Origin: Plantago ovata
Taxonomy: Eukaryota > Streptophyta > Magnoliopsida > Lamiales > Plantaginaceae
Direction of reading: 5' to 3'
DNA: 64,000 bases
Assembly: GCA_028274465.1 (NCBI GenBank)
Contig: CM051458.1
Location: forward strand, 72,789,766 to 72,853,765
The position numbers and the translations under genes were made by a program. Below are positions 12,473-25,124 of this stretch, piece after piece (within the stretch, counting starts at the first letter, position 1; each line of letters begins with the position of its first letter). The notes under the pieces are model-generated. The model made no database searches. It saw only the letters and a list, made by a program, of their open reading frames with translations, and was not told where the DNA came from.

Positions 12473-13672
12473 TGATGAACGTGGAATTGTCGGGTTCCAA
12501 CTAATCAAATAAATTTGTATTTAGCCAAAGGCAATTCACAACTACAACGAAAACCGTAGTGTAGCAGTAGAATAACCTCGAGTGTCGATCTCTAAGGACT
12601 ATAAATAGCTTTATCTAATCTAACTTAAGAATATAAAAACAACAGACGACTTAGCAAAGGTTTTTCTTAGCAGATAATGGAGATTGGTGATAGTATGGTC
12701 ATTCCAAGCATAGCAGGTTAATAATCATGCATAAATTCCTCGGTCTTGCATGGAGATATTTGATCATTGAATTTTCCAATTGTGTTGCGTAATTATTCAA
12801 CACTACGAAGATAGAGGTTTTAGATAGATCAAAGAAATAAAGCAATAAGTCAGAGTATAATGCGCGATATAGCCATTAGCATAATTATTAACCCTTCGCT
12901 AAGAAATCACATACTATCACCAACGAGAAGTTTAGCTACTCATAGATGTCATGCAATCAACAGAAATCATACCACGAATGAATGAAAACATGATGAAAGA
13001 TATATAAATATAAATAGAAAAACTGTAAGGTACAATGTTACCGAAGGTTGTCAATCTCTGAAGAATCGCGATCTTACAAGCTCCAAATTTCTAAGAAAAA
13101 GTATCTCCTAAGCTAAGACCCCCAGAACAGGCTCTGGGGAATTCCTACCTAAAACTACTGAGAAAGGTGAGAGAAAAGGTCTGGAAAAGTATGAAAAACG
13201 GAGAAAACTGAGCAACTATATATAGGCATTCGAATTGTGTGGGGCGAAGGGCCCCACACACCGGGCGATTCGCCTGGTGTGGGGTGATTCGCCCCACGTC
13301 CCGGGCGACTCGCCCGGGAGTGTTTTTCGGCCAGATACGCGTTTTCGATGCGTTTTTGGATTTCCTTCCCTTTTCGGACTCGGTTTTTGCCTTCTAGTGA
13401 CCTTTTAGCCTTCAGACTCGACCCGTAGACTTCAAATCCTATCCGGAATCTTTCAGATACTTCAATTAGGCTTCTGGAACACCAATTCCTTGTCTTCTTC
13501 AATATAATTGCCTGTTAAACCTCGTTTTTCACCCAAAACCTGTAAAATACAAACTAAAGGGAAACGTGACACTATTCTAATAAAATGCACTAAAATATAG
13601 CTAAATTAACATAGAGGATAGCTAAAATAGGTGAAAAAGACTCAAATGAAAGTGTAAAATACACATTCATCA
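12473..13672 (-). repeat. 3' LTR of gypsy F
   Basis: 1,200 bp, homologous to 17603-18783. It holds the palindrome cluster at 13240-13320 (GGGCGATTCGCC-type) beside the TATATATA box read on the - strand. The polypurine tract follows at 13673-13692, and the conserved hairpin (TTGCTTGTCCTCAAGCAA as written on the + strand) at about 13693-13710. Confidence 0.92.
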
Positions 13673-13692
13673 AACTCCCCAAACCGAACCTT

Positions 13693-15290
13693 TGCTTGTC
13701 CTCAAGCAACTAAGCTAGACTCTAATGCAAAAAACAATGCAACACAAAAAAATGGAGTCTCATGCCAAATAAAATGAACTAATCTATTGAATCTATCAAA
13801 AAACATATGAACAAAAACCATACAAATCATAACATGAATATAGGTTGAAGAATGCCTCGATTGACTCACACACATTCACATAAGCACTTATGTCACGACA
13901 AGATAGTCTCTCGTAACATTCTCTACCTAGACCTAGTCAGTGACGACGTAATGAAACATGTTAGAATACGAATGGTTGTCCCGTGCCTATGAAACTGAGG
14001 ACTTACTACTGTTCACCAAGTTAAGACTTTTCCTCAAAGAGGTCGAACCAATACTGACTCTCATCAAACGAAGGAGGGTTCCCTAAAAAAGATAACACTC
14101 CCCTATTCTACCCATCTCTCAAGCAAAGCCTTAAGATTTTCACCACTTCCTGAATGGCAGGACGAGGGTGGTCTAGAACAGATGACACTCAAAAACAGAA
14201 AAGATAGAAACTTACAAGAATTGGAAAATGAGACGCAACACTTTGCTAAACTACTTTTTGGCTATTTTTTTTTACCCTTCTTTGCTTTTTTGGGGTCTTT
14301 TCTTTTTTTTTCTTCTTTTTTTTTCTTTTTTTTCTTCTCCAGTTTTTTTTCTTTTTTTTCTGGAATTTTTTCTCTTTTTTTTTTAGCCAGCAGTAGCACA
14401 ACGAAAAAGAAACAAAAATGACACACGAACGACTTCCCCAAACCTATTCGAAAGAATAGGTTGGAGTACTAAATTTACGAAAAAAAGAAAAAATAAACTC
14501 ACAACACAAAAATGAAAAACGAAAAACAAGTCTAATGATGGCGTAACCCCCTCCCCAAACCTATTCGAAAGAATAGGTTGCAAACAAAGGATCACACAAT
14601 CTCACCCTACCTCCTTCCTAGGCATTTAGCAATCTTAAAACATGGTGAAGACTTGTTGCCTCTTAGGTACATAATTACTCGGGAAAACAGCCATAAGATC
14701 CTAACATGCATCATCCTATTATAAAGGCCTTTGTGAACCGCAGTAGAGAAAACACCACTAAGTGATGTCGAGACTACCAAGCTTAACTAAGTGCAATACA
14801 TAAATGTGACAAGCCAAGCGAGAAAAACCTCAAACAAATTCATAGAGATGAAGCATATGATTAATGGCATATAATTAGTTAATCTACCCAATAAAAAAGT
14901 TCAAAACATTTGGCAATAAACTCCATATAAAACATGCAAGACTATCCTAGGATGAATGTAGTGAATGCAACATAAAACTAAGAAAGCAGTAAACGTGCAA
15001 ATGCAAATGCAAAAAATTTCACGAGTTTATCATAAGCAAGATAAGTATAGAGATAACCAGCGATAACCCCCTCCCCAAACCTGAACGTCGTCGCTCGTCC
15101 CGAACGTCGAAAGTGGATTCAAGGTGAGAGCTAATACTTGTATAAGTGACCTATAATACTCAATCAAACTCGTGAGAAAACAAAACAACAAAACACACTA
15201 AACTTTAGTGGAGGCGGTAAAAAAGCGATAAAAACTCCGGGTTGCCTCCCGGATAGCGCCATTGTTTATAGTCTTTGACTCGACTCATTC
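13693..15290 (-). other. Non-coding internal region of gypsy F
   Basis: No credible gene. Read on the - strand it has polypurine-like modules near 15070-15110, 14549-14580 and 14433-14465. The last two carry the dyad CCTATTCTTTCGAATAGG. A long purine tract, appearing as poly-pyrimidine on the + strand, lies at 14264-14390. The stretch 13850-14180 is the block conserved in C, D2 and E. Confidence 0.75.
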
Positions 15291-15296
15291 TTTCGC

Positions 15297-17455
15297 CTAG
15301 CTCTTCTTCTTGAGGGTACTAGACTTCCCCTTCATTGATCTTCTCCTCATGCCACGAACCTGTGAATAAGAATGAACATAGACAGCAAGACCACAGTAGT
15401 TAATAGTGTGAGAAGCATTGAAGCGATTAGGTGGGTCAGATATGGCTCGCAACACATGTCGCTTGCCATCCACCTCAATGGTGCAAGTCCTTCGGTAGAT
15501 GTCTATCACGGAGCGTAATTTGGTCAAGAACGTTCGCCCCAAGAGAACAACATCCCCCATCCCAGGTGTAGACACCGGCATAACTACAAAATTGGTGTAT
15601 ACAGAAGCTTCACCAATCTTGACCAATACGTTTTTCACAACGCCCTCGGGTCTCACAAAGGATCCATCCGCCAGTTGCACAATAGCCTTATGCTCAGATA
15701 GTTTTCCAAGGCTACTCTTCTTAAACACATTCATTGGGAGCACATTAGAGTAGGATCCCGTGTTTAGTGTGGCACGGACATCTTCAAGTTCACCAATCCC
15801 GACCTTAACATCGAAACTTTGAGGGAGTGGCTCGGGATCCTCTTGCTCCTCTTCACTCACGTCAGAACCAAGGTCCTTCTCTTCTTCCTTGGCTAGTGGA
15901 GGTTCTTCCTTCTTGCAACACTCGCACTTAGCAACCTTCTTGATGGTGATTTCGACAGGTAGATCACCCACCAAGGTAATGGACATCGACTTCTCAGTGT
16001 TGCTAGGCAGCTTGCCTTGCTCCCTACTTGCTCCTCGGTCGATCAACTCTTGCATCTTTTGATGGGCAAGCCTAGTGCTCTCTTCCAATCGATCAAGCCT
16101 CGCCCTAGTCTTCTCAGAATCTTCTTCATAACGTTTGAGAAAGCTTTGAGTGTGATCAACCATCTTTTGCAAGTTCTCCATCAGTTGAGCCAACTTCGAC
16201 TTCGGTTGCTCTTTCGGAGCGGGGTTTTCGCAGTGGTCATTACCATAGTTAAGCCTACTACGGTCTTGGTTTGGGCCATAAGTTTGGCTAGCCAGTGCAT
16301 ATCCTTGATTGCTTCAGAACCCTCTTCTCCAAAATCCACCTCGAGGATTCCTACCATCTTGTCCGTAGCTAGCTTCTTAAGTACCAAATTCCGTAGCAAA
16401 GGCTTCCTCTTCGCCTCCTTGAACCCAGTTCCCATCATCATATGCAAGCTCTGATCTACACATATGAGCCCCATGCCCATAGTTCTTGCATATTCGGCAA
16501 ACTTCGTTCGACACAGATGTTCCAGTGGCGCTCTTGAGGACGTGCTTCAATTCGTTGGTAAAGCACTCGAATCGATCCCCATTCCCCCCATACACAGGGG
16601 CTTCTTGAGTAGGTGGAGCTTCAGGTCCACGTCTCCTAACCATTGTTCTTGGGTCCTTGAATTGCGACCCCTTAGCAAGCCTTTCGAAAACCGCCCAGAC
16701 GGCTTCCGCGGTTTCCTCCCAAATATTGCCACGGCATTGAAAGTCCACCACTTGTTGGTTCTCGAATGTTAGTCCATTGTAGAAGTGTTGGACTAGATCC
16801 GAAAGCTCAAAACCATGGTGAGGAACTTGTTCATGAGGACTTGGAACCTCTCAAACGCGGTGTAGATGGTCTCATCATAGTCCTGTTTGAATCCAGTGAT
16901 TTGCGCCTTGAGCGCGGTAGTCAAGGTGTGAGGGAAGTATTTTTCCATGAAACCTGAAAAAACCTTCTCCCAAGTGTCCAGCGAGCCCGCCAGTAGAGAA
17001 CTCAACCATGACTTGGCTCTGTCGCCAAGCCCCATAGCAAAAACCTTCATCCTCAACTCATCCGTTGTTATTTCAGCTCCGGGTCGTGGGAGTTGGTTGA
17101 CGAAATCATCGATATCGTGCAAGTACCCCATCACATCTTCCCTTGCTAAGCCATAGAACCTCGGAAGTTGTTGGAATGCGTGGTTCTTGATTTCCAGATC
17201 TCGAGTTGCAGACGAAAGAACAATTGCCGATCCCCTCATACGATCCTTGGAGGGTTCAACCCATGCCTTCAGTGGTCTAGCTTCTGCCATTTCGTTGATT
17301 TCCTTGAAAAGACTGTGTAGTGATTCAGAGAAATCGGTATCCTCTATTTCCTCTAGTTCACGCCTTTGAAGTAGTCGCCTTCTTTGGTGGTAGACTCTGT
17401 CGATCTCAGCAATTGAATCAGCAAGCGGTGTTCCTCTAGATCGTGTATGTGGCAT
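15297..17455 (-). pseudogene. gypsy F gag and retropepsin
   Basis: The protein starts MPHTRSRGTPLADSIAEIDR, as in D2. It carries the gag core (FAMGLGDRAKSWLSSL), a CCHC zinc knuckle C-R-I-C-K-N-Y-G-H-G-A-H-M-C, a helical linker (QKMQELIDRGASREQGKLPS) and a retropepsin region with the MVLLGRTF-like block near 15500-15560. The D2 copy (26526-28640) is nearly identical, so both are one family. The zinc knuckle and linker resemble Athila/Tat Gag. It is a fossil with a few breaks. Confidence 0.85.
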
Positions 17456-17580
17456 ACACTATCTGTAACAAACTAGGAAAGGAGTATCAGAGAGAGATTA
17501 AAAACGAAAACTAAAAACTATTAGAACTAGGAATTGAATGTTGAAAATATAAAAAAGCTAAACAGAAAAAAAGGAGTATA

Positions 17581-17600
17581 GTCCCCGGCAACGGCGCCAA
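17581..17600 (-). promoter_or_regulatory. Primer-binding site of gypsy F (tRNA-Asp type)
   Basis: Read on the - strand it contains TGGCGCCGTTGCCGGGGA, complementary to the 3' end of plant tRNA-Asp. It lies two bases from the 5' LTR. Confidence 0.85.
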
Positions 17601-17602
17601 TT

Positions 17603-18783
17603 TGATGAACTTGGAATTGTCGGGTTCCAACTAATCAAATAAATTTGTATTTAGCCAAAGGCAATTCACAACTACAACGAAAACCATAGTGTAGCAGTAG
17701 AATAACCTCGAGTGTCGATCTCTAAGGACTATAACTAGCTTTATCTAATCTAACTTAAGAATATAAAAACAACAGACGACTTAGCAAAGGTTTTTCTTAG
17801 CAGATAATGGAGATTGGTGATAGTATGGTCATTCAAAGCATAGCAGGTTAATAATCATGCATAAATTCCTCGGTCTTGCATGGAGATCTTTGATCAATTA
17901 ATTGTCCAATTGTGTTGCGTAATTATTCAACACTACGAAGATAGAGGTTTTAGATAGATCAAAGAAATAAAGCAATAACTCAGAGTATAATGCGCGATAT
18001 AGCCATTAGCATAATTATTAACCCTTCGCTATGAAATGACAAACTATCACCAACGAGAAGTTTAGCTACTCATAGATGTCATGCAATCAACAGAAATCAT
18101 ACCACGTATGAATGAAAATATGATGAAAGATATATAAATATAAATAGAAAATCTGTAAGATACAATGTTACCGAAGGTTGTCAATCTCCGAAGAATCGCG
18201 ATCTTACAAGCTCCAAATTTCTAAGAAAAAGTATCTCCTAAGCTAAGAACCCCCAGAACAGGCTCTGGGGAATTCCTACCTAAAACTACTGAAAAAAGTG
18301 AGAGAAAAGGTCTGGAAAAGTATGAAAAACGGAGAAAACAGAGCAACTATATATAGGCATTCGAATTGTGTGGGGCGAAGGGCCCCACACACCGGGCGAT
18401 TTGCCCCACGTCCCGGGCGACTCGCCGGGAGTGTTTTTCGGCCAGATACGCATTTTCGACGCGTTTTTGGATTTCTTCCCCTTTCCGGACTCGGTTTTTA
18501 CCTTCTAGTGACCTTTTAGCCTTCAGACTCGACCCGTAGACTTCAAATCCTATCTGGAATCTTTCAGATACTCCAATTAGGCTTCTGGAACACCAATTCC
18601 TTGTCTACTTCAATATAATTGCCCGGTAAACCTCGTTTTTCACCCAAAACCTGTAAAATACAAACTAAAGGGAAATGTGACACTATTCTAATAAAATGCA
18701 CTAAAATATAGCTAAATTAACATAGAGGATAGCTAAAATGGGTGAAAAAGACTCAAATGAAAGTGTAAAATACACATTCATCA
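17603..18783 (-). repeat. 5' LTR of gypsy F
   Basis: 1,181 bp. On the - strand it starts TGATGAATGTGTATTTTACA and ends CAAGTTCATCA. The TATATATA box lies at 18348-18355, with a GGGCGACTCG-type palindrome cluster at 18368-18432 just upstream of it in the direction of transcription. Confidence 0.92.
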
Positions 18784-18794
18784 TTTGGGGAGAT

Positions 18795-20185
18795 TTATGA
18801 ACATATTTTTGACGCGTTCATCTTGTCTTTTTTACCTTGTTTCGCTATCTTTTTGCTTAGTTTTTTGGTTATTTGTAGAATAGTGTCACGTTTTGTGTTT
18901 TCTGCATTTTCAGGCACTTAGGTACGAAACGGTATTTTTGGAGCTAAAAACGAGCATTTTTGATGGAAAATGGCCCCGTTGAAGTTTCTCAATCTCCGTG
19001 GCTTTGTTTGTGAGTGCCCGAGCCCCAATAAACATTGAGAAGGACGAGTCCAAGGCACCCAAGGACCGATCATTGGCAAAGGATGGAGTTTTCAAGTCAA
19101 AATCTGCCCCACAGAGCAAGTGACCCGCTTCCAGAAGCCAAGCCCTTCGCCTGGAAGTCACTGGAATTCCATAGAGTTGCCAAGCATCCAAGTGCACCGC
19201 TTGGCAGCAGCCAAGCGGTCCGCTTGGTAGAGCCCAAGCGGTCTGCTTGGCTTCAGTTACATAATCGGGATTCTGTCCTTAAACTCAATTTTCAGTTACT
19301 TTTTTCATATTCAGACATCAGCATTCGAATTTTGGAGAACTCTAAGCCCCAATTTCCACCCTAGAACTCAGATTTACATTGTAATTCACATTGGACTGAA
19401 GATTTGGCCATAGGATTGCATGCTATTTTCATCCACGGAGAGGTTTCTATCAATTTCAACCGAATAGTGACAGCTTTGGTGGTAACTTTGTATCAATCTC
19501 TTGTCTAGTAGTTTGATCAAATGTCTTCCTGTAATAATTCATATGATTTGATGTTTTCATTATTGAATATGAGTAGCTAAATCCTTTGTGTTGGTGGTAG
19601 AATGTAGAATTTACATGTGTTGGATTATGTTTATGCTTACATGAGATTGTGATTCAATCTTGCTGAAAATTACTTCATATGATTCATAGTTGCGTATAAA
19701 ATATATTCGAATAGAGTATGTGACAAACTCGTGGTCAATGAAAGCTATAGGATTGTATGTTTGTAATTTGCATCATGCTAGATAAATGGTGTTAGTGACA
19801 AACACCTCTAAACATTGATATTGATCTTTTATGATGTGTGTCTTGAAAGTTACCTAGACGGTTGCTTCGCAGACTTAGTCGAAGGTTTTACGCACTGAAC
19901 TTTTGAGCATATTCATAATCCATGCATGTTAATTCCATTTCTACCACCAACCGTTTTCCATCTTTGATTACAAACAAGTTTGATTCTAGTTGTTGTGGTC
20001 TAAAACCGTTTTCAAAACCAACTTGAACTCGTTGACTGAAATCTCATACAAAAACCTCAAACAAAGCACGTTAGGTCCCGAGAGAATGACACTCGTGGAC
20101 AAATTGCCATTGCACTCAGATTTGTGTAGTGATAAGTGTTCTTTGGCTTTTAAACAAATTTAATTGGTGAAAAAATGACTCATCA
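18795..20185 (+). repeat. 3' LTR of gypsy C
   Basis: 1,391 bp, pairing with 7070-8467. It is preceded by the remaining PPT bases (GGGGAG), which F separated from the rest of C. Confidence 0.9.
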
Positions 20186-20201
20186 GGAAACTTGTTTACT
20201 T

Positions 20202-20400
20202 ACTGAGACGGGCACTCAGCAACGTAAATAATTGATAATTGCTGAAGCAGGCATTCAGACAATCATAAATGCTGAAAAAGGTATTCAAAGTATCAAAGAT
20301 AGATACTAAGACGGGAACTCAGTAAATAGCATATATGTTTTACTAAAAGAAATTACCTTAATATCTCATAAGAAAAAGAACTTACTGAGACGGGAACTCA
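20202..20400 (+). repeat. Stem-loop repeats in pol/3'-ORF spacer of copia B, second part
   Basis: Five more copies of the CTGAGACGGGCACTCAG-type inverted repeat, some degenerate, near 20202-20222, 20240-20258, 20271-20288, 20304-20323 and 20381-20400. With the two copies left of insertion C this makes seven in one spacer. Confidence 0.75.
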
Positions 20401-20840
20401 GAAATTCTTTTGGCCTTAAAGAAAAGTGATATAAAATTAAGGGGGAATTTCCAGCAAATACAAGGCTTGATTACTTGATAAGTAAGTGCTACAGTCAGAA
20501 AGTTCAAAATTTCGCTGAAAAGATTCTCTTTTACTTCAACAAGCTTTCATTCACTGAAGTAATGGAGAAAATCCTTTGATTAATGGTAAAATATATTGTG
20601 ATGTTAATCTTGGCACAGATACACTCGATAATAATCATGACATGAAACTCAATTGTGGCCATTGATTAAGGTCAGTTTTTGATCCAATGATTAATATCAT
20701 CAAGTGAAAACACGCTCTGACGGTTTCGAGTTAGTGGACCTGTACGCATTAAATGCAAAGTACACAACTAACTCAATGTTCTCTGTTTTGCCCTTGCTGA
20801 GAACTCAAATCCATTGAGTTTCTCACACAAACAGAGACAC

Positions 20841-20848
20841 TATAAATA
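20841..20848 (+). promoter_or_regulatory. TATA box upstream of the copia B 3' ORF
   Basis: ACACTATAAATAAGAGG lies 130 bp before the ATG at 20971 and copies the context of the LTR TATA (CACTATAAATAGAGG). The following leader is pyrimidine-rich. It may drive separate transcription of the 3' ORF; this is an inference. Confidence 0.5.
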
Positions 20849-22916
20849 AGAGGAGTTGATCCCAAATTTCCTTTTCCCTGCAAAATTTTCTAGCCTGTGC
20901 TCTGAGAACACCTCCGGTCAAAAAGCATCTTGCTCGTACCTTTGCCCCCTCATTCTCTCTACCATATAAGATGGCTCCCAAAAGACAAACCTCAAGGGTT
21001 TCAAAAGCCTCAAAGGCAGACAGTGCTGGAACAAGCACTACTGGTACTCGGACTGAAACTCCGGTGAAAACTCCGACGGTTAAAATTGTTCTGTCAAACG
21101 ACAGAATCTCACAGAGACCCATGCCTCCTGCATTTCTAAACACTGGAAAGTGTGAACAAATGATGCAGTGGGGAGGTTTCTCCAAAGAGAAGTATATCAG
21201 ATACTTCTATGAAGACGAACTGGCGGCTGAAAACATTGAAGCCTTGATGTACAACCAACAAGGTTTACATCCATTTATCACTGCTCATCCGAAAAAGGTG
21301 AGTATGGTGGATAGAATGGAATTGTACAACAAGGTTGAGATCCAGTCAGTGACGGATGCACACGGATTCACTGAAAAAGTGATTTCGACTACTGTTCAAG
21401 GAAGACAAATCATCCTGAAACGGATTGATTTAGCTACCATCTTTCAGATTCCAACCACTGAAACTAAAGATGACATCACTGCTACAGAGAACGAAATTAA
21501 AGCCTTTTATAGTGATGTTAGAAATAACGACATGAAGAAGAATCAAATTGACCCTATAAATTGGGACAAATTCACAAAGAGAAAGCATCTCTCTTACGCT
21601 CTAGGACTAGTAGCCTTGCTGCTCATCAAAGTCTTAGATTCTCAAGTTAGAGGAATAGACCAAGTAGGCTTGAAAAGATGGCCCTTACTGAAACATATCC
21701 ATGAAAATGGATCAGACATAAACTGGGAAAAATACCTCTTCAACAGGCTTGTTGAATGTATTGTTAAGTTCAAAGTCAAGGTGGAAGACAACACTGTCTC
21801 ACCTATGTACCCAGTTATGTATGGAATCAAGATCTGCTACATCTTGACACACTTCAAGATTAAGCTCAGAAACCCACCGCCTATAAACAACTCAGTATGT
21901 AACGTGGGTAGATCTTTCTACAATCAGCACAAGCCCCTGGATGCTAATGAAAAGAAATCCAAGAAAGCAACAGACTCAAACGTTGATGATGATGTTGTGG
22001 TTGCTGACACAAAAGCACCCAGCAAGAGGAGTAAGAAAAGAAAAGCTGATGATGATACTCAGACTGCAGCTTCATCAACTGGTCCTGTTCCTAAGAAAAC
22101 AAGGACAAAAACCTTCCAAGGAAGAAGATAACGACTAGGAAGTCAATTCCTATCGTTCATGACATCCCAGATGATGATATTATAGTGGTTGCTGAAAAGC
22201 AACCTGCTCAAGTAATTGATGTAGAAGCACCTGCTGACACTTCTACAAATCCAATTACTTTGGAAGCAATCACTGAAGAAAGACACCAAGGTCGTGGAAA
22301 TGAAAATCCTACCTTTGAACAAGCTGACACTGAGTCGGAAAATACTCAGGAAAGAAACGTACCCCCGCTTTATGACATCACTACGGCCCCACAAAGTGAT
22401 ATTGGAGCAGAGTTGCTGAAAGTTGCCAAAATAGCAACTTAAGAACAGAAGACAGTTGTTGAGATGGCAACTAGTCAAGAAAAAGAGGTTGCTGAGACAG
22501 CAATCATTAAAGAAACAGTTGCTGAAACAACAACTGTTCAAAACGTTGAGTTTGCTGAAACTCACAACGAAGTATCGTTCGACGACGCATCACATGATGC
22601 TGAGAATGCAAGACCCAGTTCACCAGCTACTTCAATAGACAAGATCCAACTGGTACTTACTGATCTAAGCCAGAAAATGGATATGGAGATTGATGATAAC
22701 TCCAACAAATCAGTGGATCTCTTTATGACAAGTAGTGAACTAAGAGGTCAAGATACTTCTGCTCAACCTGTCATCTCAGAGACAAGGGAGATTGCTGATA
22801 CTACACAGCTTTCTCATTTAGAGCCAGAAAAGAAGTCTGCTGAAGAGAAAGATCAACACATGGATGAAGCCATTGATGATGAAAGACTAGAGTCCCCTCA
22901 TGTTGTTCTTCAGCAG

Positions 22917-22991
22917 GTAGTAAACTCAAAAATTGTCTTATCCTATGTTTTTGATAACTTATCTTTAGCTAATCTGTTTAATTCTTTTCAG
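22917..22991 (+). other. Intron-like segment 1 in copia B 3' ORF
   Basis: 75 bp from GTAGTAAAC to TTCTTTTCAG. The flanking sequence (CTTCAGCAG / ACTTCTC) is continuous in copy A at 615/616. It would be a phase-0 intron. Confidence 0.75.
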
Positions 22992-23060
22992 ACTTCTCTC
23001 GATGCAAGTTAGAAGAAAACTGAGGCTTCTGCACCAGAATCCACAATCCCTGCTCAGCAG

Positions 23061-23132
23061 GTAATTGTTAATTTTGGTGAAAATACTAGGTTTGATAACT
23101 TAGTACTTGTATCTAACTTTTTGTTATCTTAG
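23061..23132 (+). other. Intron-like segment 2 in copia B 3' ORF
   Basis: 72 bp from GTAATTG to TTATCTTAG. The flanks (GCTCAGCAG / GATGA) are continuous in copy A at 684/685. It is phase 0. Confidence 0.75.
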
Positions 23133-23228
23133 GATGATCAGAATCAGGAAGCAAACAATGTTCCTGAAAACATGAATGTAGATAATGCACAACCAAGTGT
23201 GCAACATGAGCTTGTTGAAAACCAGCAG

Positions 23229-23306
23229 GTAAAACATGTTACAGTTTTAGACCCTAAAACTACATTTCATGAACTTCCTGAATTTAACAAAATTGTTCTT
23301 TATCAG
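23229..23306 (+). other. Intron-like segment 3 in copia B 3' ORF
   Basis: 78 bp from GTAAAAC to CTTTATCAG. The flanks (CAGCAG / GNTCAAAAGGAG) are continuous in copy A at 762/763. It is phase 0. Confidence 0.75.
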
Positions 23307-25124
23307 GGTCAAAAGGAGATAGAGGAAACAACTCTCATCATAGAATTCCATGAAGTTAGTTCAGAAGAACTCTACTCAAACTTCAAAAGAAACACTTTGA
23401 CCAGAGTTGCTACGTCTGTCAGCAACTGGCAAAGATACAGAAGAATGGACTTCTCATATCTTCACACCCATCTTTCCAATTAAAAGAAGAGAAATTCTTT
23501 TATCAAGCTTGAAACCTTTGTCCACTCTATCCTTCCTGAAGAACTCTCTTATTCTCAGCAAATGAATGCTAATCTGGTTGCTACAATCAGAGAGAATGTG
23601 AAGGCTAAATTCAAGAGTGCCTCTCCAGCTGAACAAGCTGTGATGCTCAAAGGCTCCTTTGTGCCAGTGGTGGATGATCCCCACAAAATCAATGAGGAGG
23701 AAGAGGTGACAAGTCAAGCAATGTACAAACATCTTGAATTGGTCATTCTGACTGATGATGATGAAGAAGAGGAAGATGAGACTGTACCAGAAGACTCCAG
23801 TGATGATGAATCAAAAGATTCTAAGGACAGTAAGGATTATGATAATCAAGGTCCTAGTCCAGATACTGGTGGAGAAAAATTGAAAGGTGCTGATCAAGAA
23901 GATCAAGCACATGCTAAAAAGCATGATGCTGAGCAACCTCCCAGCAATCAACAAGAATCTGATGCAACTCCTGCTGATAAATTGATGAATGTGTATTTTA
24001 CACTTTCATTTGAGTCTTTTTCACCTAGTTTAGCTATCCTCTATGTTAATTTAGCTATATTTTAGTGCATTTTATTAGAATAGTGTCACGTTTCCCTTTA
24101 GTTTTTATTTTACAGGTTTTGGTTGAAAAACGAGGTTTTCCGGGCAATTATATTGAAGTAGACAAGGAATTGGTGTTCTAGAAGCCTAATTGGAGTATCT
24201 GAAAGATTCCGGATAGAATTTGAAGTCTAGGGGTCGAGTCTGAAGGCTAAAAGGTCACTAGAAGGCAGAAACCGAGTCCGAAAAGGGGAAGAAATCCAAA
24301 AACGCGTAAAGGGACGAAATTTACTCCCGGGCGAGTCGCCCGGGACGTGGGGTGAATCGCCCCACACCAGGCGAATCGCCCGGTGTGTGGGGCCCTTCGC
24401 CCCACCAAATTCGAACACCTATATATATGAGCTCAGTTTTCTCCGTTTTTCATACTTTTCCAGACCTTTTCTCTCACCTTTCTCTATAGTTTTAGGTAGG
24501 AATTCTCCAGAGCCTGTTCTGGGGGTTCTTAGCTTAGGAAACTTTTTCTTAGCAATTTGGAGCTTGTAAGATCGCGATTCTTCGGAGATTGACAACCTTC
24601 GGTAACATTGTATCTTACAGTTTTTCTATTTATATTTATATATCTTTCATCATGTTTTCATTCATTCGTGGTATGATTTCTGTTGATTGCATGACAACTA
24701 TGAGTAGCTAAACTTCTCGTTGGTGATAGTATGTGATTTCTTAGCGAAGGGTTAATAATTATGCTAATGGCTATATCGCGCATTATACCTAGAGTTATTG
24801 CTTTATTTCTTTGATCTATCTAAATCTCTATCTTCGTAGTGTTGAATAATTACGAAACACGATTGGACAATACATTGATCTTTGATCTATCTAACTCTAT
24901 ATCTGCGTAGTGTTGAATAATTACAACTGGACAACTCATTGATCAAAGATCTCTATGTAAAACCGGTGAATTTGCGCATGATTATTAATCTGCTATGCTT
25001 TGAATGACCATACTATCACCAATCTCCATTATCTGTTAAGAAAATCCTTTGCTAAGTCGTCTGCTGTTTTATATTCTTAAGTTAGATTAGATAAAGCTAG
25101 TTATAGTCCTTAGAGATCGACACT

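Larger units (their letters stand above)
12473..18783 (-). mobile_element. Ty3/gypsy element F (gag-protease only), inside C
   Basis: A 6,311-bp LTR element in reverse orientation with the duplication TTTGG (12468-12472 and 18784-18788). Read on the - strand it has a 5' LTR (17603-18783), a primer site, gag-protease, a non-coding half, a PPT and a 3' LTR (12473-13672). The insertion lies within the polypurine tract of C. The two LTRs are very similar by eye, so F is younger than C. No RT or integrase is present. It is a fossil with a few breaks. Confidence 0.93.
7070..20185 (+). mobile_element. Ty3/gypsy element C (gag-protease only), interrupted by F
   Basis: A full LTR-to-LTR element flanked by the 5-bp duplication GGAAA (7065-7069 and 20186-20190). 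It has a 5' LTR, a tRNA-Asp-type primer site, a gag-protease region, about 2 kb of non-coding internal sequence, and a 3' LTR. Element F interrupts it just before the 3' LTR. No reverse transcriptase, RNase H or integrase coding is visible, so it is probably non-autonomous. The LTRs differ noticeably by eye, so C is older than E. It is a fossil with several breaks. Confidence 0.9.

Noticed and set aside
24227-24569. Small frames in the D1, D2 and F LTRs around the GC palindromes
   Set aside because: They follow the palindrome repeats and are not conserved in frame between copies.
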